64,000 nt of DNA, taken from Peredibacter sp045999315. GTDB lineage: Bacteria > Bdellovibrionota > Bacteriovoracia > Bacteriovoracales > Bacteriovoracaceae. This document shows, one piece after another, positions 24,734-38,358 of the stretch. Position numbers and translations under genes: made by a program. Under the pieces are notes generated by a model. The model was not told the DNA's origin. It saw only the letters and a list, made by a program, of their open reading frames with translations, and did no database searches. The stretch covers positions 868,001-932,000 of the forward strand of contig NZ_CP174607.1 in assembly GCF_045999315.1 (NCBI RefSeq), in the 5' to 3' direction. Positions within the stretch are counted from its first letter, which is position 1; each line of letters starts with the position of its first letter.

Positions 24734-25924
24734 TTAAGCAAGAATATCAGAAACAGTACCGGCACCGATTGTACGGCCACCTTCACGGATCGCGAAACGA
24801 AGACCCTTCTCCATAGCTACTGGAGCGATAAGCTCTACAGCGAAAGAAGTGTTATCGCCTGGCATAATCATCTCAACACCATCGTTAAGAGTGATTGAAC
24901 CAGTTACGTCTGTCGTTCTGAAGTAGAACTGAGGACGGTAACCTTTGAAGATTGGAGTATGACGTCCACCCTCTTCTTTTGTAAGGATATAAACTTCGCA
25001 ACGGAATTTAGCGTGAGGCTTAACCGTTCCTGGTTTAATCATACACTGACCACGTTCAACGTCTTCACGCTTAGTACCGCGAAGAAGAAGACCAACGTTA
25101 TCACCTGCACGACCTTCGTCAAGAAGCTTACGGAACATCTCAACACCAGTGATCGTAGATTTTTGAGCTTCTTTGATACCGATGATTTCGATTTCTTCGC
25201 CCACTTTCACGATACCACGCTCTACACGGCCAGTTACTACTGTACCACGACCAGAGATTGAGAACACGTCCTCAACTGGCATAAGGAATGGCTTATCAAT
25301 ATCACGAGCTGGAGTCGGGATATAAGCATCTACTTGGTTCATTAATTCAACGATTGCTTTCTCACCGATTTCTGGATCACGGCCTTCAACAGCAGCAAGA
25401 GCAGAACCCTTAACTACAGGAATATCGTCACCAGGGAATTGGTATTTAGAAAGAAGCTCTCTGATCTCCATTTCTACTAGATCAAGAAGTTCTTTATCGT
25501 CTACTTGGTCAACTTTGTTCATGAATACTACGATCGCTGGTACACCTACCTGACGAGCAAGAAGGATGTGCTCACGAGTCTGAGGCATAGGACCGTCAGC
25601 TGCAGAACAAACTAGAATAGCGCCGTCCATCTGAGCAGCACCAGTAATCATGTTCTTAACGTAGTCAGCGTGACCCGGACAATCTACGTGAGCGTAGTGA
25701 CGGTTAGCTGTTGTATATTCAACGTGTGCAGTATTGATTGTAATACCACGAGCTTTTTCTTCAGGAGCTGAATCGATGTCAGCGTATGATTTAGCTGTAC
25801 CACCGTAAACTTTTGCCATCGTCATTGTGATAGCAGCAGTTAGTGTTGTTTTACCGTGATCTACGTGACCGATAGTACCGATGTTTACGTGCGGCTTACT
25901 ACGATCAAACTTTTCCTTAGCCAT
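24734..25924 (-). CDS. tuf: Elongation factor Tu (copy 1, fusA-linked)
   Basis: The 396-residue GTPase delivers aminoacyl-tRNA to the ribosome. It has the P-loop GHVDHGKT (residues 19-26), switch I with RGITINTAHVEY, DCPGHADYVKNM, the guanine-specificity motif NKVD and all three EF-Tu domains to the C-terminal SDILA. The start lies 11 bases after fusA ends. The protein is identical to the copy at 41038-42228, while the DNA differs at about two dozen synonymous positions counted by eye. A terminator-like hairpin follows. Confidence 0.98.
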   Translation of the reverse strand: MAKEKFDRSKPHVNIGTIGHVDHGKTTLTAAITMTMAKVYGGTAKSYADIDSAPEEKARGITINTAHVEYTTANRHYAHVDCPGHADYVKNMITGAAQMDGAILVCSAADGPMPQTREHILLARQVGVPAIVVFMNKVDQVDDKELLDLVEMEIRELLSKYQFPGDDIPVVKGSALAAVEGRDPEIGEKAIVELMNQVDAYIPTPARDIDKPFLMPVEDVFSISGRGTVVTGRVERGIVKVGEEIEIIGIKEAQKSTITGVEMFRKLLDEGRAGDNVGLLLRGTKREDVERGQCMIKPGTVKPHAKFRCEVYILTKEEGGRHTPIFKGYRPQFYFRTTDVTGSITLNDGVEMIMPGDNTSFAVELIAPVAMEKGLRFAIREGGRTIGAGTVSDILA

Positions 25925-25935
25925 GGGGCTCTCCC

Positions 25936-28020
25936 TTAAATGTAAATCCCGCGCTTCTGCAGGATTTCTTTTGCTTGGTTATGAGTTAGTGGTTCATATA
26001 ATTTAAAAGTTAAAGTAAAGCTAGCACGTCCTTGGGTCTTAGAACGAAGCTGCGTACTATAACCGAACATTTCTGAAAGCGGCACTTCCGCCTTAAGCAC
26101 ATCTTTGTTGCTCTTAGGCTCAATACCTAGAATACGTCCGCGTTTAGCGTTCACGTCGGCGATCACATCACCGGCATAATCACTAGGCGTAGTAACCTCA
26201 AGGGCCATAATTGGCTCCATGAGAACCAGACCGGCCTTTTGACAGGCCTCCTTAAATGCCATTGAAGCTGCGATAGTATATGCCACATCTGAACTTTCCG
26301 CCTCATTAAATTCGACAGATTCTACAGTGGCCTTAATTCCAATTAAAGGGTACCCGGCCATCGCTCCGCCAGGAGCCGAGTCCATAATACCGCGTTTAAC
26401 CGCTTCATATATTTCTTCTGGAATAGATTTGTCTTTCTTCTTGAAATCCACTTTAAGCTCAAGGCTGCCCTCAATAGGCTCCACATGGATAGTTGCCTGG
26501 CCAAATTGGTTCTTACCGCCAAGTTCGCGACTAAAGGTATTAGAGGCCGTGCCGGTACCGCTGATTGATTCACGGTAAGACACTTGCGGACTCCCCTTAT
26601 TCACGCCAACCTTAAATTCCCGCTCAAGACGGTCAGTAATAATGTCGAGGTGAAGCTCACCCATACCAAAAATCAAAAGCTGACCAGTTTCCTTGTTATT
26701 ACGGTAGTTGAAAGAAGGATCTTCCACTTTAAGGTAATCCAAGGTCTTTTGAAGCTTCTCTTCATCGGCGGTGGTCTTAGGTTCGATGGCGATAGAAATT
26801 ACCGTCTCCGGGAACTCCATCAGATCGAAAATGATTGGCTTATGTTCAGCACACAGAGTTTGACCAGTGGTCGTGAACTTTAGGCCAGAAACGGCAACGA
26901 TATCGCCGGCCGAAGCTGATTCAAGTTCAGTTCTCTTGTTTGCGTGCATCTGAAGAATTTTATTAATACGTTCTTTCTTCTTCTCAAGTGGATTGTACAC
27001 CTGAGAACCAGCAGTCAACTCTCCAGAATAGATTCTGATGTAAGTGATCTGACCCACGAATGGATCCGAAGAAATTTTGAACGCGAGAGCTGAGAAAAGT
27101 TCTTTCTCATCCGGCTTACGAGTCACAATTTTCTCGTAGTCCTTAGCATCGTGACCACTCACTTCCCCTTTATCTAGAGGAGAAGGAAGGTATTTAACGA
27201 CAGCGTCTAGAAGAGGCTGCACGCCTTTATTTTTGAATGCACTTCCACAAAGAACCGGAATGAATCCGTGTTTAATTGTGGCAGTACGAATAGCTGTTTC
27301 CATTGCTTCTGCTGAGATTTCAGCACCACCAAGGTAGTCCTCGGCCAGCTTGTCATCGTAATCAGCAAGTGCTTCCAGAAGTTCATCGCGATAAAGTTTT
27401 GCTTCATCGAGCTCTGAACCTTCAAGATCAGAAAGTGTGAATTTTTCACCCAGGTCTGAACCGGCCCAAGTGTATTTTTTAAGAGTAAGAAGATCGATCA
27501 TGCCAGTGAAAGTATCTTCAACACCAACCGGCATTTGAATGGCAGCGGCCTTCTTTCCAAGCTTCTCGCGGATTTCAGCGATACAGTTTAGGAAATCGGC
27601 ACCAACACGGTCCATTTTGTTAACGAAGGCAATTCGAGGCACGTGATATTTATCAGCTTGGCCCCAAACGGTTTCTGATTGTGGCTCTACACCACTCACA
27701 GCATCGAATACACCAACAGCTCCATCAAGCACACGAAGTGAACGCTCTACTTCAATCGTAAAGTCCACGTGTCCCGGAGTATCAATGATATTGATGACGG
27801 CATTGTTCCACATACAAGTCGTGGCGGCGGCAGTGATCGTGATACCACGTTCTTGTTCCTGCACCATCCAATCCATCGTCGCAGTTCCTTCGTGAACTTC
27901 TCCGATCTTGTAGTTTTTGCCAGTATAAAAAAGGATTCTTTCAGTAGTGGTCGTCTTACCGGCATCGATGTGTGCCATGATTCCAATATTACGTACTTTA
28001 TGAATCTCAGTAGACTTCAT
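25936..28020 (-). CDS. fusA: Elongation factor G
   Basis: The 694-residue GTPase drives ribosomal translocation. The G domain has AHIDAGKTTTTERI, switch I RGITITAAATTC, DTPGHVDF and NKMDRVGADF. Domain II is at about residues 290-400, domain III has the SIAIEPKT segment and domain IV has the GSPQVSYRESI region. The length is the standard bacterial form (704 in E. coli), without fusidic-acid-resistance-type insertions that I can recognise. The ATG has a weak AAGAG 11 bases upstream and follows a strong T-tailed hairpin by only 19 bases. Confidence 0.98.
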   Translation of the reverse strand: MKSTEIHKVRNIGIMAHIDAGKTTTTERILFYTGKNYKIGEVHEGTATMDWMVQEQERGITITAAATTCMWNNAVINIIDTPGHVDFTIEVERSLRVLDGAVGVFDAVSGVEPQSETVWGQADKYHVPRIAFVNKMDRVGADFLNCIAEIREKLGKKAAAIQMPVGVEDTFTGMIDLLTLKKYTWAGSDLGEKFTLSDLEGSELDEAKLYRDELLEALADYDDKLAEDYLGGAEISAEAMETAIRTATIKHGFIPVLCGSAFKNKGVQPLLDAVVKYLPSPLDKGEVSGHDAKDYEKIVTRKPDEKELFSALAFKISSDPFVGQITYIRIYSGELTAGSQVYNPLEKKKERINKILQMHANKRTELESASAGDIVAVSGLKFTTTGQTLCAEHKPIIFDLMEFPETVISIAIEPKTTADEEKLQKTLDYLKVEDPSFNYRNNKETGQLLIFGMGELHLDIITDRLEREFKVGVNKGSPQVSYRESISGTGTASNTFSRELGGKNQFGQATIHVEPIEGSLELKVDFKKKDKSIPEEIYEAVKRGIMDSAPGGAMAGYPLIGIKATVESVEFNEAESSDVAYTIAASMAFKEACQKAGLVLMEPIMALEVTTPSDYAGDVIADVNAKRGRILGIEPKSNKDVLKAEVPLSEMFGYSTQLRSKTQGRASFTLTFKLYEPLTHNQAKEILQKRGIYI

Positions 28021-28048
28021 CGCGAGCTATCTCTTGTAGAAAAAAAAA

Positions 28049-28070
28049 GGGCCGCCTTGGTAGACGGCCC
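28049..28070 (-). terminator. Terminator-like hairpin between rpsG and fusA
   Basis: The GC-rich stem GGGCCG/CGGCCC with a ten-base loop is followed on the minus strand by a run of nine T. It lies 21 bases after the rpsG stop and its T run ends about 19 bases before the fusA ATG, leaving no room for a promoter in between. Confidence 0.87.
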
Positions 28071-28090
28071 TCTTTGAAATTTCAATTAGA

Positions 28091-28561
28091 CTACCACTTA
28101 AGGTGAGCGAAAGCTTTGTTAGCTTCAGCCATTTTGTAAACGTCTTCACGTTTCTTAACAGCGCCGCCGCGGTTGTTAGCTGCATCGATAATTTCGTCAG
28201 CAAGTTTTTCAACCATGTTCTTACCAGCGCGAGAACGTGAATAATCACGTAACCAACGAAGAGCAAGAGATTGCTTTCTGTTAGGACGTACTTCGATAGG
28301 CACTTGGTAAGTTGCGCCACCGATACGACGAGATTTTACTTCAACAGCTGGCTTGATGTTGTTCATAGCTTTTTTGAAAACTTTGATACCTTCTTCGCCA
28401 ACTTTTTTCTCAACTAGATCTAGTGCTTGATAGAAGATCGCTTCTGCAGTCGATTTCTTACCATCGTACATAAGAGTGTTGATTACTTTTGTAATAAGAA
28501 TGTCACCATACTTTGGATCTGGTAGAACTTCTCTTACTGGAGCTTGATGCTTACGAGACAT
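28091..28561 (-). CDS. rpsG: 30S ribosomal protein S7
   Basis: The 156-residue protein has MSRKHQAPVREVLPDPKYGD, the core KKAMNNIKPAVEVKSRRIGG, TYQVPIEVRPNRKQSLALRW and the C-terminal tail that reaches the E site. It is a primary binder of the 16S 3' domain and the translational repressor of the str operon in E. coli. It follows rpsL by 12 bases and is followed by a strong hairpin before fusA. Confidence 0.98.
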   Translation of the reverse strand: MSRKHQAPVREVLPDPKYGDILITKVINTLMYDGKKSTAEAIFYQALDLVEKKVGEEGIKVFKKAMNNIKPAVEVKSRRIGGATYQVPIEVRPNRKQSLALRWLRDYSRSRAGKNMVEKLADEIIDAANNRGGAVKKREDVYKMAEANKAFAHLKW

Positions 28562-28573
28562 ATTTACCTCAAA

Positions 28574-28948
28574 TTATTTCTTAGGTTTTTTAGCACCGTA
28601 GAGTGAACGACGCTTACGGCGTTTTTCAACACCAGATGCATCTAGAGCTCCACGAACTGTATGGTAACGAACACCTGGAAGATCTTTAACACGTCCACCG
28701 CGCACTAGTACGATACTGTGCTCTTGTAGGTTGTGACCTTCACCACCGATGTACGAAATTACTTCGTAACCAGAAGTAAGCTTAACTTTACACACTTTAC
28801 GTAGAGCAGAGTTTGGCTTCTTAGGAGTTGTTGTATAAACACGAGTACAAACACCACGACGCTGTGGACATCCAACAAGCGCAGGAGATTTTGTCTTCGA
28901 TTTTTGTAAATCGCGACCTTTTCTCACTAATTGGTTAATAGTAGGCAT
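28574..28948 (-). CDS. rpsL: 30S ribosomal protein S12
   Basis: The 124-residue protein has the decoding-centre loops TTPKKPNSALRKVCKVKLTS and GGRVKDLPGVRYHTVRGALD. The lysines where streptomycin-resistance changes arise are wild type, so the sequence looks streptomycin-sensitive. The Asp in VKDLPG is the site methylthiolated in many bacteria. AAGGA precedes the ATG. A hairpin separates it from rpoC. Confidence 0.98.
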   Translation of the reverse strand: MPTINQLVRKGRDLQKSKTKSPALVGCPQRRGVCTRVYTTTPKKPNSALRKVCKVKLTSGYEVISYIGGEGHNLQEHSIVLVRGGRVKDLPGVRYHTVRGALDASGVEKRRKRRSLYGAKKPKK

Positions 28949-28976
28949 ACTAAAATTCCTTACATTGTTTTAGAGA

Positions 28977-29010
28977 TTAGCCAGTGTATTTAACAGAACG
29001 CACTGGCTAA
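28977..29010 (-). terminator. Hairpin between rpoC and rpsL
   Basis: The 10-bp stem TTAGCCAGTG/CACTGGCTAA with a 14-base loop is not followed by a clear T run on the minus strand. It may be a processing site or weak terminator at the rpoC-rpsL junction. Confidence 0.55.
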
Positions 29011-29029
29011 TACAAGTTTAATTTAAACC

Positions 29030-33148
<4,119 letters not shown>

Positions 33149-33170
33149 TGAGCTAATCCTGTTCTAAAAA

Positions 33171-36100
33171 TTAAAGTAATGGCTCTGCAGTCGGTTCTTC
33201 TAATTTCACATCAAGCGCAAGTGCTTGAAGCTCGCGAATTAGAACGTTAAACGACTCTGGTAAGCCTGGTTCAAGAACCTGCTCGCCTTTAACAATAGAC
33301 TCATACATGCGCGTTCTACCTACAACGTCATCCGACTTAACAGTCAGGAACTCTTGTAGAGTATAAGCAGCACCGTATGCTTCAAGTGCCCACACTTCCA
33401 TTTCCCCTAGACGCTGACCACCGAACTGAGCTTTACCACCAAGCGGCTGCTGAGTAACAAGTGAGTAAGGACCAGTAGAACGAGCGTGAATCTTCTCATC
33501 AACAAGGTGGTGAAGTTTCAACATGTACATTGAACCAACAGTTACTTCCTCAGAGAAAGCTTCGCCTGTGATACCGTCGAATAGAGTCGTCTTACCTGAA
33601 CGATCAAGCTCAGCAAGGTCGAACATTTCTTCGATATCTTTTTCAGTAGCACCATCGAATGTCGGAGATGCGAAACGAACACCAGACTGAAGTTTTTCAG
33701 CAAGCTCTTTAACTTGAGCGTCTGAAGCTTTCTTCAACCAAGCATCAGTTTCTGGAGTCTTATAGATCTTAGAGATAAGATCTTTAATTCTGTTAAGCTC
33801 CATTTGCTCTTCCATCATGTAACGAATCTTGTCACCAAGACCGCGACCTGCCCAACCAAGGTGAAGCTCGAAGAGCTGACCGATGTTCATACGTGAAGGA
33901 ACCCCTAGTGGGTTAAGCACGATTTCTACCGGTGTACCGTCGGCCATATATGGCATGTCTTCAACTGGAAGAACGCGAGAGATAACCCCTTTGTTACCGT
34001 GACGACCCGCCATTTTATCACCCGGCTGAAGCTTACGCTTAATCGCGATGTAAACAACGACTTTCTTGATAACACCAGGAGGAAGCTCGTCACCTTTGTG
34101 AAGCTTAGCAATTTCCTCGTTCGCTTTCGCACGTACACGATTGATACGGTTACGGATGTCAGCGAAGTACTCAGAAAGCTTCTCTTCAAGATCAGCTTTA
34201 AGAGGTAGGTATCCGATAAGCTCGAAAGGAATAGAGTAAAGAACTTCTTCTGTAATCTTAGTTCCTTTCTTCAATAGTTCAGATGAACCATCTTCAGAAA
34301 CGAGTTTATCTTCAGTAACAGCACCACCAAGCATGTCAGCGATTTTCTTAATTGCTGAACGTTGGATGGCCTTAATTTCAATGTTCTCATCACGACGGAT
34401 AAGAGCAGTTTCTTTTTCAATGATCGCTTTAGAACGAGCATCTAGTTCAACACCTTCACGAGTGAAGACGTGAGCGTCGATTACTGTACCGCGAACTGAA
34501 GAAGGAACGCGAAGAGAAGTATCTTTAACGTCTCCGGCCTTATCACCGAAGATCGCTTTAAGAAGTTTTTCTTCTGGAGAAAGTTGAGTCTCACCTTTTG
34601 GAGTGATCTTACCAACTAGGATGTCTCCTGGTTTTACGATCGCACCAACGCGGATGATACCAGCTTCATCAAGGTCTTTTAGGGCCTCTTCAGAAACGTT
34701 TGGAATATCGCGAGTGATTTCTTCTTTACCAAGTTTTGTATCACGAGCTTCCACTTCGTAGTTTTCGATGTGGATCGTTGTGAACACGTCTTGAGCAAGG
34801 ATCTTCTCGTTAATTAGGATCGAGTCTTCGTAGTTGTAACCACCCCATGGCATGAATGCCACAAGGATGTTTTGACCAAGAGCCAGATCTCCAAGGTGAG
34901 TTGCTGGACCGTCGGCGATTACATCACCTTCGTGAACGCGGTCACCTTCTTTAACAAGAGCTTTCTGGTTAATAGAAGTGTTTTGGTTAGAACGCTGATA
35001 TTTAACAAGCTTGTAAACATCTACGCCTGATTCTTCTTCTTTGAAGTTATCACGCTGGATAACGATACGGTTAGAATCAACGAAGATTACTTTACCGTCG
35101 TGTTCAGCGAATAGAATCGCACCAGAGTCACGAGCAACAGTTGATTCAACACCTGTACCAACAAGAGGAGCGTCAGTTTTAACAACTGGCACTGCCTGTC
35201 TCATCATGTTTGAACCCATTAGTGCGCGGTTAGCATCATCGTGCTCAAGGAACGGAATCAATGAAGTAGCGATCGAGATCATTTGCGATGGAGAAACGTC
35301 CATCAAATCAACTTCAGAGGCGTCAACTAGTGCAAGTTCACCCTGCTTACGAGCAGCGATCATGTTACCAGCAACTTTACCGTCTTTAATGAAGTGATTA
35401 TCAGCTTGAGCGATAATTTTTCCTTCTTCTTCGAAAGAAGAGAAGTACTTGATCTTCTTCTCAATTGAGCGATCTTCGTTAACAACACGGTACGGAGATT
35501 CAATGAATCCGTACTCAGAAACTTTCGCGTATGTAGCAAGAGACGTGATTAGACCAATGTTTGGTCCCTCTGGAGTCTCAATTGGACACATACGACCGTA
35601 GTGAGTTGCGTGAACGTCACGTACTTCGAAACCAGCGCGCTCACGAGTTAGACCGCCTGGGCCTAGAGCTGAAAGACGACGCTTGTGTGTTACTTCAGAA
35701 AGTGGGTTTGTTTGATCCATGAACTGAGACAATTGAGAAGATCCGAAGAACTCCTTAACTGCAGCAGCAACTGGTTTTTGGTTCACAAGATCGTGCGGCA
35801 TCATCGTGTCGAGTTCTTGAATCGACATTCTTTCTTTTACCGCTCTTTCCATACGAACTAGACCAACACGGAATTGGTTCTCAAGAAGTTCACCAACCGC
35901 ACGTACACGACGGTTACCAAGGTGATCGATATCATCAACTTGACCTTTACCGTTGTTAAGATCCACTAGGTACTTAACAGTTGTAAGGATGTCTTCTTTC
36001 GTAAGAACTGTGTTCTCTACAGGAATATCAAGACCGAACTTATAGTTGATCTTCATACGGCCTACTTTAGATAGGTCATATTTTGCTGCTGTAAAGAATA

Positions 36101-37292
36101 GACCGCCGAAAAGAGTTTCAGCAGCTTCAATTGTTGGAGGCTCACCTGGACGAAGTCTTTCAAAAATTTTGATTAGAGCTTCTTCTGTAGAGTGAGTTTT
36201 ATCTAGATAAAGTGTGTTTCTGATTTGATCAGAGTAGTTCACGTTATCAATGTAGATAGTTTCAACTGACTTGATACCAGCTTTGATAAATTCGAAAATC
36301 TTAGATTCAGTAAGAGCTTCGTTTGCAGAAGCGATAACTTCACCTGTTGATTTGTCGTAGATATCGTCAGCAATAACTTTCCCAACAACTTCTTCAAGTT
36401 TAAGAGGAAGAGCTTTAAGACCAGATTCCTGAAGTTTTTTAACTGCAGGTTTAGTGATCTTCTTGCCTTTTTTGATGATCGCTTCACCAGTTTTTGGGTG
36501 AAGGATATCGTCATCAATACGAGCACCAACGAGTAGGTCGTAATCTAGCTCACGAGAATAACCTTTCTCAGAAAGATTGATTTTCTCAAGAGGATAGAAG
36601 GCCTTAAGAAGGTCAGCTACAGAGTAGCCCATTGCTTTAAGGATAACTGTTGCGTGGAACTTACGTTTACGGTCGATACGAGCGTAAAGAATGTTCTTAT
36701 GATCGAATTCGAAATCCAACCATGAACCACGGTGAGGGATGATACGAGCTGAGTAAAGAAGCTTACCAGAAGAGTGCTTTTTACCAGAATCGTGTTCAAA
36801 AATGATCCCTGGAGAACGGTGAAGCTGAGAAACGATTACGCGCTCAGTACCGTTGAATATGAACGACCCAGTTGGGGCCATTAAAGGAATGTTACCTAGG
36901 TAAACTTCCTGTTCTTTAATTGATGAAATAGTACGCTGACCATCTTCACGCTCTGAAGTCATATCGTAGAAGATTAGGCGAACAGTCACCTTCAATGGTG
37001 ATTCATATGAAAGACCGCGGGCACGACATTCACCCACTGAGTATTTAGGCTCTTCTAGTGTGTAACTAACGAACTCTAGAGATACAGTCTTGTTGAAATC
37101 GAAAATTGGGAAAATAGACTTGAAGACAGCCTGAAGGCCCTTATCTTCACGTTTTGCAGGAGGGATATCTTTTTGAAGGAAATCCTCGTACGAGCTGATC
37201 TGCAGTTTCATCAAGCTCGGCGGTGACATCACATAGTCGTTTTTGCTGAAACTTCTACGTGTCCACTCGTTTGGTGCAAATACTTTTGTCAT
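33171..37292 (-). CDS. rpoB: DNA-directed RNA polymerase subunit beta
   Basis: The 1373-residue subunit has the rifampicin cluster near residues 515-545 (SSQLSQFMDQTNPLSEVTHK then RRLSALGPGGLTRERAGF). The Asp, His and Ser equivalent to E. coli 516, 526 and 531 are intact, so it looks rifampicin-sensitive. The motifs PIETPEGPNIGLI, GYNYEDSILINE, RHGNKGVIS and the C-terminal clamp (GGKAQFGGQRLGEMEVWALEAYGA as a unit) are all present. AGGAG precedes the ATG. An attenuator-like hairpin lies between rplL and this gene. Confidence 0.99.
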   Translation of the reverse strand: MTKVFAPNEWTRRSFSKNDYVMSPPSLMKLQISSYEDFLQKDIPPAKREDKGLQAVFKSIFPIFDFNKTVSLEFVSYTLEEPKYSVGECRARGLSYESPLKVTVRLIFYDMTSEREDGQRTISSIKEQEVYLGNIPLMAPTGSFIFNGTERVIVSQLHRSPGIIFEHDSGKKHSSGKLLYSARIIPHRGSWLDFEFDHKNILYARIDRKRKFHATVILKAMGYSVADLLKAFYPLEKINLSEKGYSRELDYDLLVGARIDDDILHPKTGEAIIKKGKKITKPAVKKLQESGLKALPLKLEEVVGKVIADDIYDKSTGEVIASANEALTESKIFEFIKAGIKSVETIYIDNVNYSDQIRNTLYLDKTHSTEEALIKIFERLRPGEPPTIEAAETLFGGLFFTAAKYDLSKVGRMKINYKFGLDIPVENTVLTKEDILTTVKYLVDLNNGKGQVDDIDHLGNRRVRAVGELLENQFRVGLVRMERAVKERMSIQELDTMMPHDLVNQKPVAAAVKEFFGSSQLSQFMDQTNPLSEVTHKRRLSALGPGGLTRERAGFEVRDVHATHYGRMCPIETPEGPNIGLITSLATYAKVSEYGFIESPYRVVNEDRSIEKKIKYFSSFEEEGKIIAQADNHFIKDGKVAGNMIAARKQGELALVDASEVDLMDVSPSQMISIATSLIPFLEHDDANRALMGSNMMRQAVPVVKTDAPLVGTGVESTVARDSGAILFAEHDGKVIFVDSNRIVIQRDNFKEEESGVDVYKLVKYQRSNQNTSINQKALVKEGDRVHEGDVIADGPATHLGDLALGQNILVAFMPWGGYNYEDSILINEKILAQDVFTTIHIENYEVEARDTKLGKEEITRDIPNVSEEALKDLDEAGIIRVGAIVKPGDILVGKITPKGETQLSPEEKLLKAIFGDKAGDVKDTSLRVPSSVRGTVIDAHVFTREGVELDARSKAIIEKETALIRRDENIEIKAIQRSAIKKIADMLGGAVTEDKLVSEDGSSELLKKGTKITEEVLYSIPFELIGYLPLKADLEEKLSEYFADIRNRINRVRAKANEEIAKLHKGDELPPGVIKKVVVYIAIKRKLQPGDKMAGRHGNKGVISRVLPVEDMPYMADGTPVEIVLNPLGVPSRMNIGQLFELHLGWAGRGLGDKIRYMMEEQMELNRIKDLISKIYKTPETDAWLKKASDAQVKELAEKLQSGVRFASPTFDGATEKDIEEMFDLAELDRSGKTTLFDGITGEAFSEEVTVGSMYMLKLHHLVDEKIHARSTGPYSLVTQQPLGGKAQFGGQRLGEMEVWALEAYGAAYTLQEFLTVKSDDVVGRTRMYESIVKGEQVLEPGLPESFNVLIRELQALALDVKLEEPTAEPLL

Positions 37293-37351
37293 TTAATGAC
37301 TCCTGAGTATGTAGGGCTCAACTAACTAAAAAATTCTTCTAAAACGCAAAA

Positions 37352-37380
37352 ATGGAAGCAGGTTTTAGGCCTGCTTCCAT
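37352..37380 (-). terminator. Attenuator-like terminator between rplL and rpoB
   Basis: A perfect 11-bp stem ATGGAAGCAGG/CCTGCTTCCAT with loop TTTTAGG on the plus strand is followed on the minus strand by TTTTT. It lies 28 bases after the rplL stop and about 60 bases before rpoB. E. coli has a partial terminator at the same junction that lowers rpoBC relative to rplJL. Confidence 0.88.
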
Positions 37381-37408
37381 GGAATCCCGAGGGACTATGA
37401 GAACGAAA

Positions 37409-37780
37409 TTACTTAACTTCGACTTTAGCGCCGGCAGCTTCAAGCTTCTTCTTAAGCTCAGCAGCTTCATCTTTCGATACGCCTTCTTTAACAGTCTTAG
37501 GCGCGCCTTCTACTAGATCTTTAGCTTCTTTAAGACCTAGACCAGTGATAGCACGTACTTCTTTAATTACGTTAATTGGAGAAGCACCTTTATCAGCAAG
37601 TACTACTGTGAATTCAGTTTTTTCTTCAGCAGCAGGACCAGCAGCAGCAGCGCCACCAGCAACAGCTACAGGAGCTGCAGATACGCCGAATTTAGTTTCA
37701 AGTTCTTTAACTAGGTTAGCTAGGTCAAGAACTGACATTTTTGATACGTGCTCGATTAGTTGTTCGTTAGTGATAGACAT
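37409..37780 (-). CDS. rplL: 50S ribosomal protein L7/L12
   Basis: The 123-residue stalk protein has an N-terminal dimerisation domain (VLDLANLVKELETKFGV), an Ala/Gly/Pro-rich hinge at about residues 35-52, and a C-terminal factor-binding domain with KGASPINVIKEVRAITGLGL and EAKDLVEGAPKTVKEG. It recruits EF-Tu, EF-G, IF-2 and RF3. The length is close to E. coli (121). It follows rplJ by 47 bases and is followed by an attenuator-like hairpin. Confidence 0.98.
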   Translation of the reverse strand: MSITNEQLIEHVSKMSVLDLANLVKELETKFGVSAAPVAVAGGAAAAGPAAEEKTEFTVVLADKGASPINVIKEVRAITGLGLKEAKDLVEGAPKTVKEGVSKDEAAELKKKLEAAGAKVEVK

Positions 37781-37827
37781 AAAATCTCCTAAAATTCTTT
37801 AAAATGTTAATGTTTTGAACGCAATTA

Positions 37828-38328
37828 TTAAGCGTTCTGTTTTTCTTTCTGCTCTTGAATAGCAAAAAGTACTCTAGCAAAAGCTGATACTGGCGCATTA
37901 AATGTAGCAAGTAATGTTCCAAGCATTTGTGGACGAGATGGCAATTTCGCAAGGGCCACAACGTCTGCTTTTGATAGTTTTTGTTCGCCGAGCTGACCGC
38001 CACGAATTGTGACGATATTCTCGAACTCACCTGAAGCATCGTTAACGATTTTCGCAACTGCTGCTGCGTCTTCGTAAGCGAATGCCACACAGCTAGTTCC
38101 CTTCAGATCAGAAAGTAGACCTTCAGCAAATGTACCTTTAGCCGCGCGAGCGAAAAGAGTGTTACGAGTAACGACCATGTGGCCTTTAGCTTCGCGAACA
38201 TTCTTTCTGATTCTTACCGAATCAACTGAAGGGATACCTACGAGGTTTGTTAAGAAGACAGCTTGTGACTTCTCAATTTTCTCTTTGATCGAAGAAACTA
38301 CTGCGTCTTTTTCTGCACGTGTCATCAT
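37828..38328 (-). CDS. rplJ: 50S ribosomal protein L10
   Basis: The 166-residue protein is the stalk base: an N-terminal rRNA-binding domain (KEKIEKSQAVFLTNLVGI, RKNVREAKGHMVVTRNTLFA) and a C-terminal helix that carries L7/L12 dimers (MLGTLLATFNAPVSAFARVL). GGAGG precedes two adjacent ATG codons. The untranslated leader upstream contains an L10-leader-like element, implying the usual L10-L12 autogenous control. Confidence 0.97.
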   Translation of the reverse strand: MMTRAEKDAVVSSIKEKIEKSQAVFLTNLVGIPSVDSVRIRKNVREAKGHMVVTRNTLFARAAKGTFAEGLLSDLKGTSCVAFAYEDAAAVAKIVNDASGEFENIVTIRGGQLGEQKLSKADVVALAKLPSRPQMLGTLLATFNAPVSAFARVLFAIQEQKEKQNA

Positions 38329-38358
38329 AGTTTCATTCCTCCGTTAATATTACATGGA

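Noticed and set aside
24959..25261. Plus-strand open frame of 100 codons opposite tuf, repeated almost identically at 41263-41565
   Set aside because: It is antisense to both EF-Tu copies and is conserved only because the tuf genes are nearly identical. It has no ribosome binding site or family resemblance.
35690..35760. Possible rifampicin-resistance change in RpoB (Thr in DQTNPL)
   Set aside because: The main resistance positions (Asp516, His526, Ser531 equivalents) are wild type. Thr at this site is most simply natural variation.
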